Origin: Brachyhypopomus gauderio | Lineage: Eukaryota > Chordata > Actinopteri > Gymnotiformes > Hypopomidae | NCBI RefSeq assembly: GCF_052324685.1 | Contig: NC_135226.1 | Span: 21,151,751 to 21,215,750 of the forward strand | DNA length: 64,000 nt | Reading direction: 5' to 3' | Part shown: in pieces, positions 42,644-53,561 of the stretch | How the letters are laid out: each line of letters starts with the position of its first letter | Numbering within the stretch: position 1 is the stretch's first letter | Program-made: the position numbers and the translations under genes | The notes under the pieces: model-generated | Database searches by the model: none | What the model was told of the DNA's origin: nothing | What the model saw: the letters and a program-made list of their open reading frames with translations, nothing else

Positions 42644-43875
42644 AGATGGCACAGAGTATGGCTGCAGTGTTGCGAGCTCCCGTCTACTTTTGCAGTTTTT
42701 CCATTGTTTTTGTGTTTATTACTCTTTTTGCACTAAATGCATCTGGTCTCATCACCTACGACCGACAAACACATCTGGGAATCAGGTCAACGATCACTCA
42801 CAGAAAACCGGACCCTGAGTTCAATGCCGATCCCTTGTTTGCTTACCTCGGAGAGGCTCCATTCCTTTGGGTCGCCCAGCCACGCACCCGTTGCAAGACG
42901 CCGGAAAAGAGGAAAGAGAGCCGGCGTGCTTGTCAGACTGAGACACCAACCTCACCGGCCACGTCTTCCCACCATATTACTGGCCAACATGCAGTCCTTG
43001 GAAAATAAGCTATGCGAACTCCAAGCACGTGTCTCATACCAGCGAAAGATCCGGGACTGCAGCGTTATCTGTTGCCCTGACCTCCATTGTAAGCAAAAGC
43101 TTTGAGAAGCTGGTCAGGGATATCATCAATTCCTCACTGCCTACCACCCTGGACCCACTGCAGTTTGCATATAGGCGAAATAGATCCGACGATACAATCA
43201 CGCTGACACTACATCTGGGTCTGAACAGCACACTGTGCAGTTGGATCCTGAACTTCCTGACGGACCGACGACAGGTGGTAAGGATGGGCAGTATCACATC
43301 CTCCTCTTTGACCCTCAACATCGGAGTCCCCCAGGGTTGTGTGCTCAGCCCGCTGCTGTACTCCCTGTACACCCACCACTGCACAGCTACACACAGCTCC
43401 AACATCATTATAAAGTTTGCTGACAACACAACAGTTGTGGGCCTGATCTCCAATAATGATGAATCAGCCTACAGGGAGGAGGTAAAAATCCTGGAAGTCT
43501 GGTGCTGGGAGAATAACCTCTCTCTAAATGTCAGTAAGACCAAGGAGCTCATCGTGGACTTCAGGAGGCGGGAGAGAGTACACCCATTGATTTACATCAA
43601 TGGGACTGCGGTAGAGAGGGTCAGCAGCTTTGAGTTTCTCGGCATAAACATCAGCGAGGACCTGACATGGCCAGTGCACACCACACAGATAGTGAAGAAG
43701 GCCCACCAGCGCCTCTACTTCCTCAGAAGGATGAGGAGGTTTGGTCTGAACCCCAGCATCCTCAAGACCTTCTACACCTGCACAGTGGAAAGCATCCTGA
43801 CGGGCAGCATTACCAACTGGTATGGGAACAGCGCTGTTCTTGAGAAGAAATCTCTGCAGAGAGTAGTGTGAACAG
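42644..43875 (+). pseudogene. Rex1-like LINE with internal deletion
   Basis: It opens near AAGATGGCACAG with a signal-like N-terminal frame. It then has the endonuclease start [26 protein letters not shown] (about 42965-43045), breaks, and continues directly in the reverse transcriptase ([18 protein letters not shown], 43060). A further internal loss joins [10 protein letters not shown] to [32 protein letters not shown] is present, but the catalytic box reads FADN instead of FADD. The last frame ends at 43871. It is not active. Confidence 0.82.
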
Positions 43876-44466
43876 TAGGGGTGTATTCAACTAAGGATTT
43901 TCATAGTCGAATCTGATTCGTCAGCTTTTCCCCTTTAGTCGACTAATAGTCAAATAGGGTTATTTATTTATTTATTTAGAGCACCTTAAACGGGATCCAG
44001 TTCTCATTCAGGACTTTTTTCCTCTTCAAAGTAAAAACCTAAAACACTCAGATAAATGACTAAACATGGTAGGTTGGCTTTATTCAGCTTTTATTTATTT
44101 ACTTATTTATTTTTTAATGAATAGAGAACATTAAGTTAGAGAACATTAACTGTCAGTGCGCATATTGAACTGTCAGACAGGCACTGTGCAAAATGTCTAA
44201 AATATTTTAAATAAAATATGCCTGCCTGAAAATATAAAAAAAATTGCCACACAACAGCAAAAAAATATAAGGAAAGGTTCAAGTAACAGGGTTTAAAAGT
44301 AAACAATAACAAAAAATGTTTATCGGCCTACTTGCCGAGACGCACCGCGACGAGACGAGATGAAATGACCGAAACAACAAACGGCTGAACTGTTTTTTTC
44401 ACCTTATGCGTTTTAAATGGTATGCCATGTTGGTTGTTGTCCAACAACAATTTTTGACAATTGACA
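43876..44466. mobile_element. hAT-like fragment between LINE and Tc1
   Basis: It begins TAGGGGTGTATTCAACTAAG with TAGTCGA words typical of one hAT MITE group. It contains TTTA-rich repeats (43967-43980, 44086-44115). No right end was found; Tc1 sequence resumes at about 44468. Confidence 0.45.
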
Positions 44467-44741
44467 AAGACAGACTCTGTGCAGGCCTGTCAAGTTCATC
44501 CACATCAGACTCCATGTCTTTATGGCCCTTGCTTTGTGCACTGGTGCACAGTCATGTTAGAAGAGGAAGGGGCCAGCTCCAAACTGCTCCCACAAAGTTG
44601 GGATCATGGAATTGTCCAAAATGTCTTAGGAACTCTGAATGCTTCAGCATACCTTCACTGGAACTAAGGGCCCAAGTCCAGTTCCTAAAAACAACCCCAC
44701 ACCATAATCCTCCCTCCACCAAACTTTACACTTGGCACAAT

Positions 44742-45050
44742 TCAGTCAGACCAGTACCGTTCTCCTGGCAACCTCCAAACCCAGACTCGTCCATCAGATT
44801 GCCAGATGAAGAAGCGTGATTTGTCAATGCAGAGAACGTGCCTCCACTGCTCTAGAGTCCAATGGCGTTGTGCTTTACACCACTGCATCCGATGCTTTGC
44901 ATTGCACTTGGTGATGTATGGCTTGGATGCAGCTGCTCGACCATGGAAGCCCATTCCATGAAGCTCTCTGCACACTGTTCTTGAGCTAATCTGAAGGCCA
45001 CATGAAGTGGCAGAAAGTTGGCGACCTCTTTGCACCATGCGCTTCAGCAT
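44742..45050 (-). pseudogene. Tc1 transposase fragment
   Basis: The minus strand encodes RGRQLSATSCGLQISSRTVCREL (end of the DNA-binding paired-type domain), HRMQWCKAQRHWTLEQWRHVLCIDKSRFFIWQSDGRVWVWRLPGERY. The aspartate of the first catalytic motif remains (IDKSRF, usually SDESRF). The second D and the last D/E of the DDE triad are lacking in frame, and the protein is about a third of the usual ~340 residues. Confidence 0.8.
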
Positions 45051-45376
45051 CCACTGACCCCACTGAGTTTATGTGTCCTACCACTTCATGGCTGAGTTGT
45101 TGTCATTCCCAACACTTTCATTTTCTTATAATACAGTTGACTGTGGAATATTTAGGAGCCAGGACATTTCAGGACTGGATTTGTTGCACAGGTGGCATCC
45201 TATCACAGTTCCACACTGGAATTCACAGAGCTCTGGAGAACGACTCACTTTCACAAATGTTTGTTAAAACAATCTGCATGCCTATGTGCTTAATTTTATA
45301 CACCTGTGGCCATGGATGTGATTGGAACACCTGATTTCGACAATTTGGATGGGTGAGCAAATACGTTTGGCAATAT

Positions 45377-45583
45377 GCACATGTTGGGCAGTCATGGCCT
45401 GGTGGTTAGGGAACTGGTCTTGTGACCGGAGGGTCCTGGGTTCGATTCCCAGACCTGAGGCCATGACTGAGGTGCCTCTGAGCAAGGCCCTTAACCCTCA
45501 ATTGCTCACTTGTATAAAAATGAGATAAAAATGTAAGTCGCTCTGCATAAGGGCGTCTGCCAAATGCCATGTAAATGAATGTA
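45377..45583 (+). mobile_element. tRNA-derived SINE in the Tc1 terminus
   Basis: It has box-A-like TGGCCTGGTGGTTAGGGAAC and box-B-like GGTTCGATTCCC, then GAGCAAGGCCCTTAACCC and the tail AAGTCGCTCTGCATAAGGGC…TGCCAAATG with GTAAATG repeats, typical of fish V-type SINEs. AATAT stands on both sides (45372-45376 and 45584-45588), inside the Tc1 terminal repeat. Confidence 0.85.
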
Positions 45584-45594
45584 AATATAGTGTA

Positions 45595-46241
45595 TATATA
45601 TATGAATCTTTGCATATGTACATACATTCGTCTTTAGCTAAACTATTTCTATCAATATAATTTTAAATTATCCCTGAGTATTATTTGTTCCTCTTTGCAT
45701 GATGAAAATTCTTATGCTTTAATTCTTTGAGAAAACACTTAGAAAAGACTTAGCATAGATTTATCTTATTTACATTTTTTTAAATGTATTGTTTAAAATA
45801 AAAACCATATTTGTGTAAATTAAAAATATATTTGTGAACACATTTCTTTATCATAATTGTTTTTGTGCATTTTGATTTGTTCAGTTATGTTTATTGACAC
45901 TGATGTTTTTGTGTGTCTTCTTGTGGTTCTTTTTTTAACACAGCTAATTATTGAAACCATGTTTGATAAATTAACCATAAAAATTATGTATCAAACAATT
46001 AAGGATGAGCAACATCATACTTTTTTGTTGTGAATTAAATAAAAAATATTTAACATCTATTTAACAATCTATTTTTGGTGATATAATTATACTGCATGTA
46101 AATCTTCTGTACAATGCTTAATAAAATAACACAATAAAAACAGTATGTACTTGTGTAATGTTATTAATACTTGATTAAAACATGATGGAATGTTAGTGCT
46201 AATGTTTGAAAGGACATTGTAAATATATACACACACATTTT
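45595..46241. other. AT-rich 3' flank of receptor gene 2
   Basis: No gene seen. AATAAA words on the minus strand are frequent and could serve as polyadenylation sites for receptor gene 2, but none can be singled out. Confidence 0.5.
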
Positions 46242-47213
46242 TTAGCCAGGTCTTATTTTCATTTTACTAAGCAACATAGGAAAAATGTTATCTAAACCAC
46301 ACAGAGCATAATGTCTTAAAACAAGGAAAAACTTGTCATCTCTGAGACCATAAATTAACGGACTAAGACAACGTGGTGCAATAATAAACACAATAAAATT
46401 AGAATACCTCACATTCAAAAACATCATCACATCAACCTTGAAAACCTCCATCTCCACATAGGCATTTAAAAACTGCATCACACACAGAAGCAGCTGGACA
46501 CCATGCAGGACCACAGTTCTGAGACCCTTGCTGGTCAGTTTCTTATTCTCTGATGATGCCGCTCTGGCTGCCGTCATTATCCTAATGTAGGTAAAGGCGA
46601 TGATGATGATCATGAAGAGAAAAAGGAGCAGGAAGATTACAGAACGAGCTTGCGCCTGCCAGTCTTTCTCTAACATTAACTGTACACTACACACAACATT
46701 GGACAACAAAGAAACAGGAGGTACCACAGATATATAGGCTACTAAGGTGAACAGTGGAATTATGGAACTGATGCCCCATATTGTAAGAAGTCCGAGGACT
46801 CTGGTCCTGCTGGTGGAGATGTCAGCGTGTCTTAAAGGCATGCATATAGCAACGTAGCGCTCCAGACACATTGCCACCAGAGTCAGCGGAGTACACACAG
46901 ACAGAATGGTCAAACCTGTACAGGTTATTATGCAAGGAATCAAGTGGATGGGGTACTGGTAATAACTCCCCATCAGGAGCAGGTCTGACAGCACCATGAA
47001 AGCAGAGTCAACAAATAGAGTTTGTGCAAATAAAATGTAGCGAGTGTCTTCCCTGAACGCCCGCTTGTTCAGAAAGGTGAGCATCATCAGACAGTTCACA
47101 TACAGAAATATCCCAACCAGTATTTGAACCAACATCAGCCTGTCAATCGTAGGCTTTGCAAAATTCATGAACGTATTACTGCTCACACTGCTGTTAACCA
47201 CGGACGTCTGCAT
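46242..47213 (-). CDS. Odorant receptor 131-2-like, receptor gene 2
   Basis: This 323-residue one-exon receptor starts MQTSVVNSSV (glycosylation site N7) at 47213. The frame is open further upstream without an ATG, and the ATG follows TGTTTCAG-GA, an acceptor-like sequence. It has seven hydrophobic helices, LERYVAICMPLRHAD after helix 3, EKDWQAQAR before helix 5 and PRCLSPLIYGLRDDKFF in helix 7. The C-terminus ends MKIRPG. Most of the protein is closest to receptor gene 3, in the same orientation 2.3 kb away, but the helix-4 region is nearer gene 1. No defects are visible. The ligand is unknown. Confidence 0.92.
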   Translation of the reverse strand: MQTSVVNSSVSSNTFMNFAKPTIDRLMLVQILVGIFLYVNCLMMLTFLNKRAFREDTRYILFAQTLFVDSAFMVLSDLLLMGSYYQYPIHLIPCIITCTGLTILSVCTPLTLVAMCLERYVAICMPLRHADISTSRTRVLGLLTIWGISSIIPLFTLVAYISVVPPVSLLSNVVCSVQLMLEKDWQAQARSVIFLLLFLFMIIIIAFTYIRIMTAARAASSENKKLTSKGLRTVVLHGVQLLLCVMQFLNAYVEMEVFKVDVMMFLNVRYSNFIVFIIAPRCLSPLIYGLRDDKFFLVLRHYALCGLDNIFPMLLSKMKIRPG

Positions 47214-48668
47214 TCCTGAAACACTGAAATATTTCTTGACAGCACAAAAGTGGAGCAAAAGATAAACCTGTAAAGATAAAACAACACAAACACTCAAAAA
47301 AAAAAAAAATGATTACAGTTGATCATTCTTCTCTCAGGTATTTATATTGTTCTTAATGAGCCTTGGGGTAATAAGACAGAGTCTACAGTTCATAGGTGGA
47401 GCCTATGGCAGTGTAGTTCTGTAAAAAATAGCATAACAGTATTGTGACAGATTCTATTATTAACTAATGATGTTCTTGGCACTGTATGTTATATATTTAA
47501 AGGAATAAGCCAGTGTTGAATAAAAAAAGTAAATTAAATTAAAATTCAGCATTCTGGGATATTTAATGTTAAATGCTTGATCCCTTAGCCAGTAGTAGAT
47601 CCCTTAGTTAGAGAATTTACATCAACTGTGTATTACCGATAAAGGAACTAACATAGTAACAGTTGCAAAGACAAAACTGAATGAGAGATGAAGTAAACCC
47701 AGGAGTAGATGGAAACATACTAGATCATAGCACTGCAGGAACAGCAATGCCAGTGCTGGGAGCTGCTCAGATGGACAGATGATCCAGGGATCTGGACAGA
47801 CGCTGAGGAGGGAGCTAGGGCACAGGGAACTGGCCAGAGAGTGAACACAGACACAGGACGAGCAGTGTGGAGGTCTGAGTAGACGCTGAGACACCAGGCA
47901 GCCTGTGGATCTGCTGACCACAGCTGGTTCCTTCTGCCCTTTCTTGTATTTCTTGTTCCTCATTTTCATTTTGGTAATAAATGTATTTCTTCACGTACGT
48001 GTTTTATTTATTTATTTTTACCACTGTAACACCTTGGTTTTACTAGAGGAAATTCTAGTAGAGTTATTCTGTAGCTGAGCAATGATTCGTATTGTATTGT
48101 CTCATGTTTCACCAGTGATCATCTTTACAAGTTCAATAACAGCATGAATGGATCTCTCAACTAAACCATAAGAAGATAAGTGATACAGGCCTGAGGTGAT
48201 GCGTGTGATTCGGTCGTTGGCCATGAAATTTCAGATGAATGCTAAAACAATATCTAAGACAGGACAGCACAGCAGTGGTGGTTGTAGAGATCAAGTCTCA
48301 TTCCATTTGTAGTGAGTATTCACAAACGATAAGAAAAGTCTGTTCACGTTTGTGTAACTTCTCTTCCATGGCTGGTCACGTGTCACACGCGGATGATGCT
48401 CTTATCTGTGTTTTACTCTGTTCATGACAATGTACCAGATTTGACCTTTGCTTCACTATCTGCATCCAGGTGAAATCACCACAGATTGTGTTCCTTACCA
48501 GAACCTTCAGTCTCGTAATGTAAGGATGTGATTGGTGGACATGGATTAACAACGGTGAGAGTTCACACCCATACAACGCAAGTTATTCTCAGCACATAAA
48601 TATCTTCATGCTCAATATATACTGTTTCTATAGACAAGAAATAAGACCTGGTTCCCCCAGATGATACG
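47214..48668. other. Receptor gene 2 upstream region and spacer
   Basis: The acceptor-like TTTCAG lies at 47216-47221 (minus). 47622-47969 has an open minus-strand frame of 115 codons with no domain and low-complexity composition, not accepted as a gene. 48070-48600 shows no element ends or coding motifs. Confidence 0.45.
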
Positions 48669-48943
48669 CAGGGCTGTCAAGTCCCACGCATTGAGCGTGT
48701 GACACACGCATTTGACCATCTTCACACGCTCACACGCCACACTTCCGATTTCACACGGCGAGAAAAAAAATCTAGTTTACTTACCTCCGATCCATATCTA
48801 CGTCGCACTCCACTGGCGATCGATCGCGATATACAAACCCCCCCCCCCCCCCCCCCCCGCTCAACAATTAACGTTCGCCACCCCCCCCCCTCCCCGTCAA
48901 CAACTCTCACACTCTGACATGAATCCAAAACTTGAGAGCCCTG
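48669..48943. mobile_element. hAT-type MITE of the ACGCATTGAGCGTG group
   Basis: The ends CAGGGCTGTCAAGTC and AACTTGAGAGCCCTG are inverted. TGATACG is repeated outside (48662-48668 and 48944-48950). Inside are a C run of about 20 (48838-48858), GCTCAACAATTAACGTTCGC and a second C run. Confidence 0.85.
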
Positions 48944-49485
48944 TGATACGTTAGTCTTTTATCACAAGCACATTGACTATACGTATGTGTTAAATGTTAG
49001 TCATTTGAGTTCAGACCTGAGAAGTGTCTTTCACCTAAATGTATGCACAATGCTGAGCATTTAACTCACACGACCATGTTCACTGTAACTAGTTTGAATG
49101 GAGGTTGACAATATGACTAGCTGGAGTGGAAAAACACCCCTGATAGGTTAAAGTAATTGATACAATTTACAAATGTACAATAAAACAACAAAAACTATGT
49201 AAATCAACGTATAGGTGGGGGGACATATAAATATACTATATGGACAGTACACCACATACATTAATAACCTAATAACATAAAAAAATTGCCAAGATATGGA
49301 CCATCTTGCTTTATCTATTCATGTTTACTGAGAATTGGATGCCTCCAACCACCAACCACATGATTTCTGAGACAAATGTTTCAGGCATGCATTCCTAACA
49401 TGATGCAGACTCCTCTCACACAGTACACATTGATTTAGTAGTTCACATTAGGTTTGAACTGTTCATGAAGAATATTTTTGGAAGC
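48944..49485. other. Spacer between the MITE and receptor gene 3
   Basis: AT-rich non-coding DNA, expected to hold the 3' end of receptor gene 3 (minus). No element recognised. Confidence 0.5.
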
Positions 49486-50457
49486 TTAGCCAGGTCTTAC
49501 TCTCCATTTACTGCACGCAGTAGAAAAAAGATCTAAACCACACAGAGCATAATGTCGTAAAACAAGGAAAAACTTGTCATCTCTGAGACCATAAATTAAA
49601 GGACTAAGACAACGTGGTGCAATAATGAACGTAATAAAATTAAAATATTTTATATTTATAAACACCAGTACATCAACCTTCCAAAAAATCATCTCCACAT
49701 ATGGGTTTAAAAACTGCATCACACACAGAAGCAGCTGGACACCATGCAGGACCACAGTTCTGAGACCCTTGCTGGTCAGTTTCTTATTCTCTGATGATGC
49801 CGCTCTGGCTGCCGTCATTATCCTAATGTAGGTAAAGGCGATGATGATGATCATGAAGAGAAAAAGGAGCAGGAAGATTATAGCGCGAGCTTGCGCCTGC
49901 CAGTCTTTCTCTAACAGTAACTCAACACCACAAACAGCGCTGGATAACAGAGCACCAGAAGGCACCACAGACAGATAGGCTATTAAAGTAAACAGTGGAA
50001 TTATGGAACTGATGCCCCATATTATAATGAGTCCGAGGACTCTGGTTCTGCTGGTGGAGATGTCAGCGTGTCTTAAAGGCATGCATATAGCAACGTAGCG
50101 CTCCAGACACATTGCCACCAGAGTCAGCGGAGTGCACACAGACAGAACGTTTAAAATTGTACACATGATAATGCAAGGAATCATGTGTATAGGGTATTTG
50201 TAATAGCTCCCCATCAAGACCAAGTCCGATAACGCCATGAAAGCAGAGTCAGAAAAAAGAGTTTGTGCAAATAAAATGTAGCGAGTGTCTTCCCTGAACA
50301 CCCGCTTGTTCAGAAAGGTGAGCATCATCAGACAGTTCACATACAGAAAAATCCCAACAAGTATTTGAACCAACATGACCTTCTCTGTATTCGATCTTGA
50401 AATAATTGCCAAGATATTATTGCTCACACTGCTGTTGCTCACCACTGTAGCTTGCAT
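49486..50457 (-). CDS. Odorant receptor 131-2-like, receptor gene 3
   Basis: This 323-residue one-exon receptor starts MQATVVSNSSV (glycosylation site N8) at 50457. The ATG stands two bases after ATGCTTTTCAG, an acceptor-like sequence. Helix and motif layout is the same as gene 2: FREDTRYILFAQTLF in loop 1/helix 2, LERYVAICMPLRHAD after helix 3, PRCLSPLIYGLRDDKFF in helix 7, C-terminus ending WRVRPG. Gene 2 and gene 3 share long identical stretches in the helix-5 to helix-6 region and are likely a tandem duplicate pair. No defects are visible. Confidence 0.92.
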   Translation of the reverse strand: MQATVVSNSSVSNNILAIISRSNTEKVMLVQILVGIFLYVNCLMMLTFLNKRVFREDTRYILFAQTLFSDSAFMALSDLVLMGSYYKYPIHMIPCIIMCTILNVLSVCTPLTLVAMCLERYVAICMPLRHADISTSRTRVLGLIIIWGISSIIPLFTLIAYLSVVPSGALLSSAVCGVELLLEKDWQAQARAIIFLLLFLFMIIIIAFTYIRIMTAARAASSENKKLTSKGLRTVVLHGVQLLLCVMQFLNPYVEMIFWKVDVLVFINIKYFNFITFIIAPRCLSPLIYGLRDDKFFLVLRHYALCGLDLFSTACSKWRVRPG

Positions 50458-50740
50458 TTCTGAAAAGCATATAACGGAGAAGCAAAATACACCTTCTGTA
50501 AAAATAAATAATGACGATGTAACATTGAACACTCCAACTGTAAAAAAAAAACTAATTTGCAGTTCAAGATCATATTTCTCATGCAGGTATTTATATTGTT
50601 CTTAATGAGTCTTGAGTAAACAAGGTGGAGTCTATAGTAGAAAGGTGGAGCTTTCATTTCAGCCAAAAAATAGCACAGCAGCAATACTGCGGCAGAATAT
50701 ACTAACGTGAGATCACTCATCTAATGACTTTCTGTGACGT
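50458..50740 (-). other. Receptor gene 3 upstream region
   Basis: This continues the likely 5' UTR intron. Part of it resembles the matching region of gene 2 (the words TATTTATATTGTTCTTAATGAG occur at 50586 and 47339), so the tandem duplication extended upstream of the coding exon. Confidence 0.55.
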
Positions 50741-51056
50741 CTGTCTCCGCCCCCAGTCTGTCTGTCACATATGGCTCCGCCTCCATCCTGTCAAGGCTTC
50801 TGTTTACTTCCTGGTCTTCTCTGCCTAGTGTTCAGTAACTCCATCCCTTCGGTTTATTCTTTGTGTAGCATGTCAGCTAATACTCGGCTAATAATAAAGT
50901 GTTGGTTATGTTATGTCGGTTCTAATTATATGACCATGGACCATCTTAACAACTACTCTTTTGGATTTGTCCATAAAAAAAGTCTCACAATGAAGCTCTT
51001 CTCAGCGTTTGTGTCTGTCCTCTACTCACTCCATTACACCACTGACCTTACAGTTC
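50741..51056 (+). mobile_element. LTR-like remains, plus strand
   Basis: It begins TCTGTCTCCGCCCCCAG, contains ATAATAAAG (polyadenylation-like, about 50893) and ends TTCTCAGCGTTTGTGTCTGTCC…CATTACA, matching the ends of the LTRs at 4142 and 63.4 kb. No internal region follows. Confidence 0.5.
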
Positions 51057-51213
51057 CCCAGTCATTGAAGTAAACCCAAGTGCCGGCTCACACGAAAAGA
51101 ACAAAATAATAAAACTTGCTGACAAGCAAGACTGATGGGAAAAAAACCACAGCAGACAGTGGGGAAAAAACACAAACGGAAAGTACGCAGAAAACTCAAT
51201 GTGTGAAACCAAA

Positions 51214-51710
51214 TATAACGCTTTATGCATTGCAGAGTGAAGGGGCGGACGCTGAGGAGAGCGAGATTTAATAAAGGGAATTCCGAAATCAGGGTCAAAC
51301 GAGAAAGCATTGGTCAAATCCGATAAGGAGTCAGAACACGAAACACAGGGAGACATAACTGAACGCAAAGTACAACAAGAGACTAAGACACCCAACGATA
51401 CAAAACAAAACACGCTTTAAACACATAACATACTAAACAACTAGGATACTGAAAACGAAGGCTAAAGAACACAGACCGACAGGGCAGATAAACTTGAGAG
51501 TACTTACAACACCGAGCACAGGATAATACAGGAATGTACAATGACTGACACCAGACTAGGAAAACACAGGGACTATAAATATACAGAATTAACAGGGACT
51601 AATTAGACACGGGTGGGAACACTGACGAGAGGGGTGTGACAGAGACACAGGCACATGGAACAGACGACCGGAGTGACAGCTAGAAGAGGAGGGCGGAGCC
51701 CTACGTGACA
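51214..51710 (-). mobile_element. LTR of a Gypsy-like element
   Basis: On the minus strand it starts TGTCACGTAGGGCTCCGCCC and ends near CGTTATA at 51214. A TATA word is present (TATATTTATAGTCCC, about 51575). The first part of the plus-strand sequence, GAGTGAAGGGGCGGACGCTG…CAAGAGACTAAGACACC, recurs at 60693-60835. A purine-rich AGAGGGGGGTAC abuts it on the internal side, which identifies it as a 3' LTR. Confidence 0.72.
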
Positions 51711-53400
51711 GTACCCCCCTCTGAGCGTGCCACTCCAGGGGACGCAAGGACCGACAAGACAGAAGACAGACCAAAGGAAACAAGGCACTAGGACAAGACA
51801 GGGAACCATGGGGCATGACAAGGCACAGGGACAGTGGACACGGGACAAGACATAACAGAACAGGCCAGAGGGACAGGACTGGGAGAAACTGCAGGGACAG
51901 GGCCAGGAATCAAGATCAAGAAACAGGGCGTGGGACCCGGGGCATGGCAGAGGGAAGAGACATGGAGACGGGCAAAGAGACAGGCGGGGACACAACACTA
52001 CCAACAGGACAAGAGACTAGGGGAGACCGGACAAGACCAGGGCGATGCATGGGAGCAGGGCTAGACAGGACAGGACCCGGGGCAGACATGGGAGTGGGGC
52101 CAGGGAATGGGGCTGATGTAAATACAGAGGTAAGAATGTGCCGGAAGACTGACACTGAGATGGGAACAAAGTGGGCCACAACCTTGGGGACAGACACGCA
52201 GACAGGAACAGAAATAACTCCACCGGACACTAACACAGGAACAGGCACACCGACACGGACCGACATAACAGGAACAGGGACCAACAGAAAACCAGGGATA
52301 GAACAGGGGACAAAAGAAAACATGGGCACAGGGAAAGAACAACCATAATGGGGAACAAACATATAATCAGCCTCTGTGGGAACCGGTGGGAGCCGCAGAC
52401 GGGTTGCGGGGACTGGAGGGACCCGCTGACGGTTCGTGGGGTCTGGGGGAGCCAGCTGGCGAGAGGTAGGAAACTGCTAATGGGCAGCAGGGACGGGAGA
52501 AGCCGGCTAACGTGCAGAGAGGACTGGGACAGTCGGTGACCTCTTCCGGGTTGTTGGGGCAGGCATGGCTGGTAACTCCTTCTGGGTCACGGGGTTAGAA
52601 GCTATGACTGACCCCCTCTGGGACGTGGAGGCAGGAGTGGACAAGGAGGCTCCAGGGAACGTAGCGGCAGAGGAGACACTCAGGGGAGGTGCTGCAGCTC
52701 AGGAGGCGTCGGGAGATGCTACAGCTGAAGAGGTGCTCGGGTGCGTTGGGGCCAGCGAGGAGACGCCAGTGATGACCCACTCAGGGCCGTAGGAGACGTG
52801 AGTGACCCCATCTGGGTAGCGGGAATAGGAGGTGACCCAATCTGGGTCGCGGAAACAGTGATTCTTTCTGGTCGCGGGATCAGACGTAGACCACTCCTGG
52901 GCCTCTGACACTCGTGTAGACCACTCCTGGGCCTCTGGCAATCGAGCACCACCCGCCACCAAAAAAAATCCAGAGGTGAGGCAGGTGGGATCAGTGGAGG
53001 GAGGTCTGTAGCAGGGGAGACATCATCAGTGAGCCTGGTTATCCCGCTGATTGCCTCTTGGGGCGTTGAGGCAGCGGGGCTCTGTACAGGGGGCATGGTC
53101 TTCTCCACCAGGTCCTGGTTGAGCCTGGAAGAACATACAGACACAACTGCCTCTCGGTTGCTCTCTCTGTGATGGCTCTGCCTCACTCGAGGTACCAGAA
53201 GCTCGCAGTGGCTTTTGAAAGCCAACTGAGAGCCAAGCCAATGCTCATCTGTATATTCATTCCGTCTGCCCGAATCTTGTACTACAGGTTGCTCCTCCCT
53301 ATAGTGTTCACCAAGTCGGGCAGACACTTGGTGAACTTGGCACTTGGTGAGCGACGAGACTCCCTTGTTGTCCCGAGACTCCCGAGGCATTCACACAGAG
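51711..53400 (-). mobile_element. LTR-element internal remains, repetitive GC-rich
   Basis: It follows the polypurine tract of the LTR at 51.2-51.7 kb. 51820-52340 is made of GGAACAGGGACA-like words on the plus strand. 52370-52960 is made of degenerate ~30-35-bp units around CTGGGTCGCGG, including two copies of GTAGACCACTCCTGGGCCTC. A minus-strand frame of 223 codons (53390-52719) crosses this part but only mirrors the repeats, with no gag or pol motif. It looks like the distal part of a defective LTR element. Confidence 0.55.
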
Positions 53401-53561
53401 CACACTAGATCGACCGTCAACCACCACAGACTTCCTGTTTCACCGGCGCACGGCAGCACGCTTGCACGCAAACGCGGATTCACGTATCATATTAGCATAG
53501 CTTAGCTATAGCCTAATACACTTACATTAAACACTACGATTCTAAATCAGTGTAATACACT

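Larger units (their letters stand above)
42568..45594 (-). mobile_element. Tc1-type transposon, invaded by other elements
   Basis: The left terminus CACTATATTGCCAAATGT (42570) and the right terminus TTTGGCAAT…ATAGTGTA (ending 45594, split by a SINE) are inverted, and GTGTA beside TATATA fits a TA target. 44468-45340 matches the body of Tc1-type elements and carries a transposase fragment. Most of the left half is replaced by a Rex1-like LINE (42644-43875) and a hAT fragment (to about 44466). Confidence 0.8.

Noticed and set aside
47622-47969. 115-codon open frame on the minus strand upstream of receptor gene 2
   Set aside because: Low-complexity Leu/Ser/Cys-rich translation without any domain, no start context, and no similarity to another frame in the window.
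51815-52348. 177-codon plus-strand frame rich in G, T and R, and the 148-codon minus-strand frame over it
   Set aside because: Both simply translate the short GGAACAGGGACA-like repeats; frames on both strands being open together is expected from the repeat.
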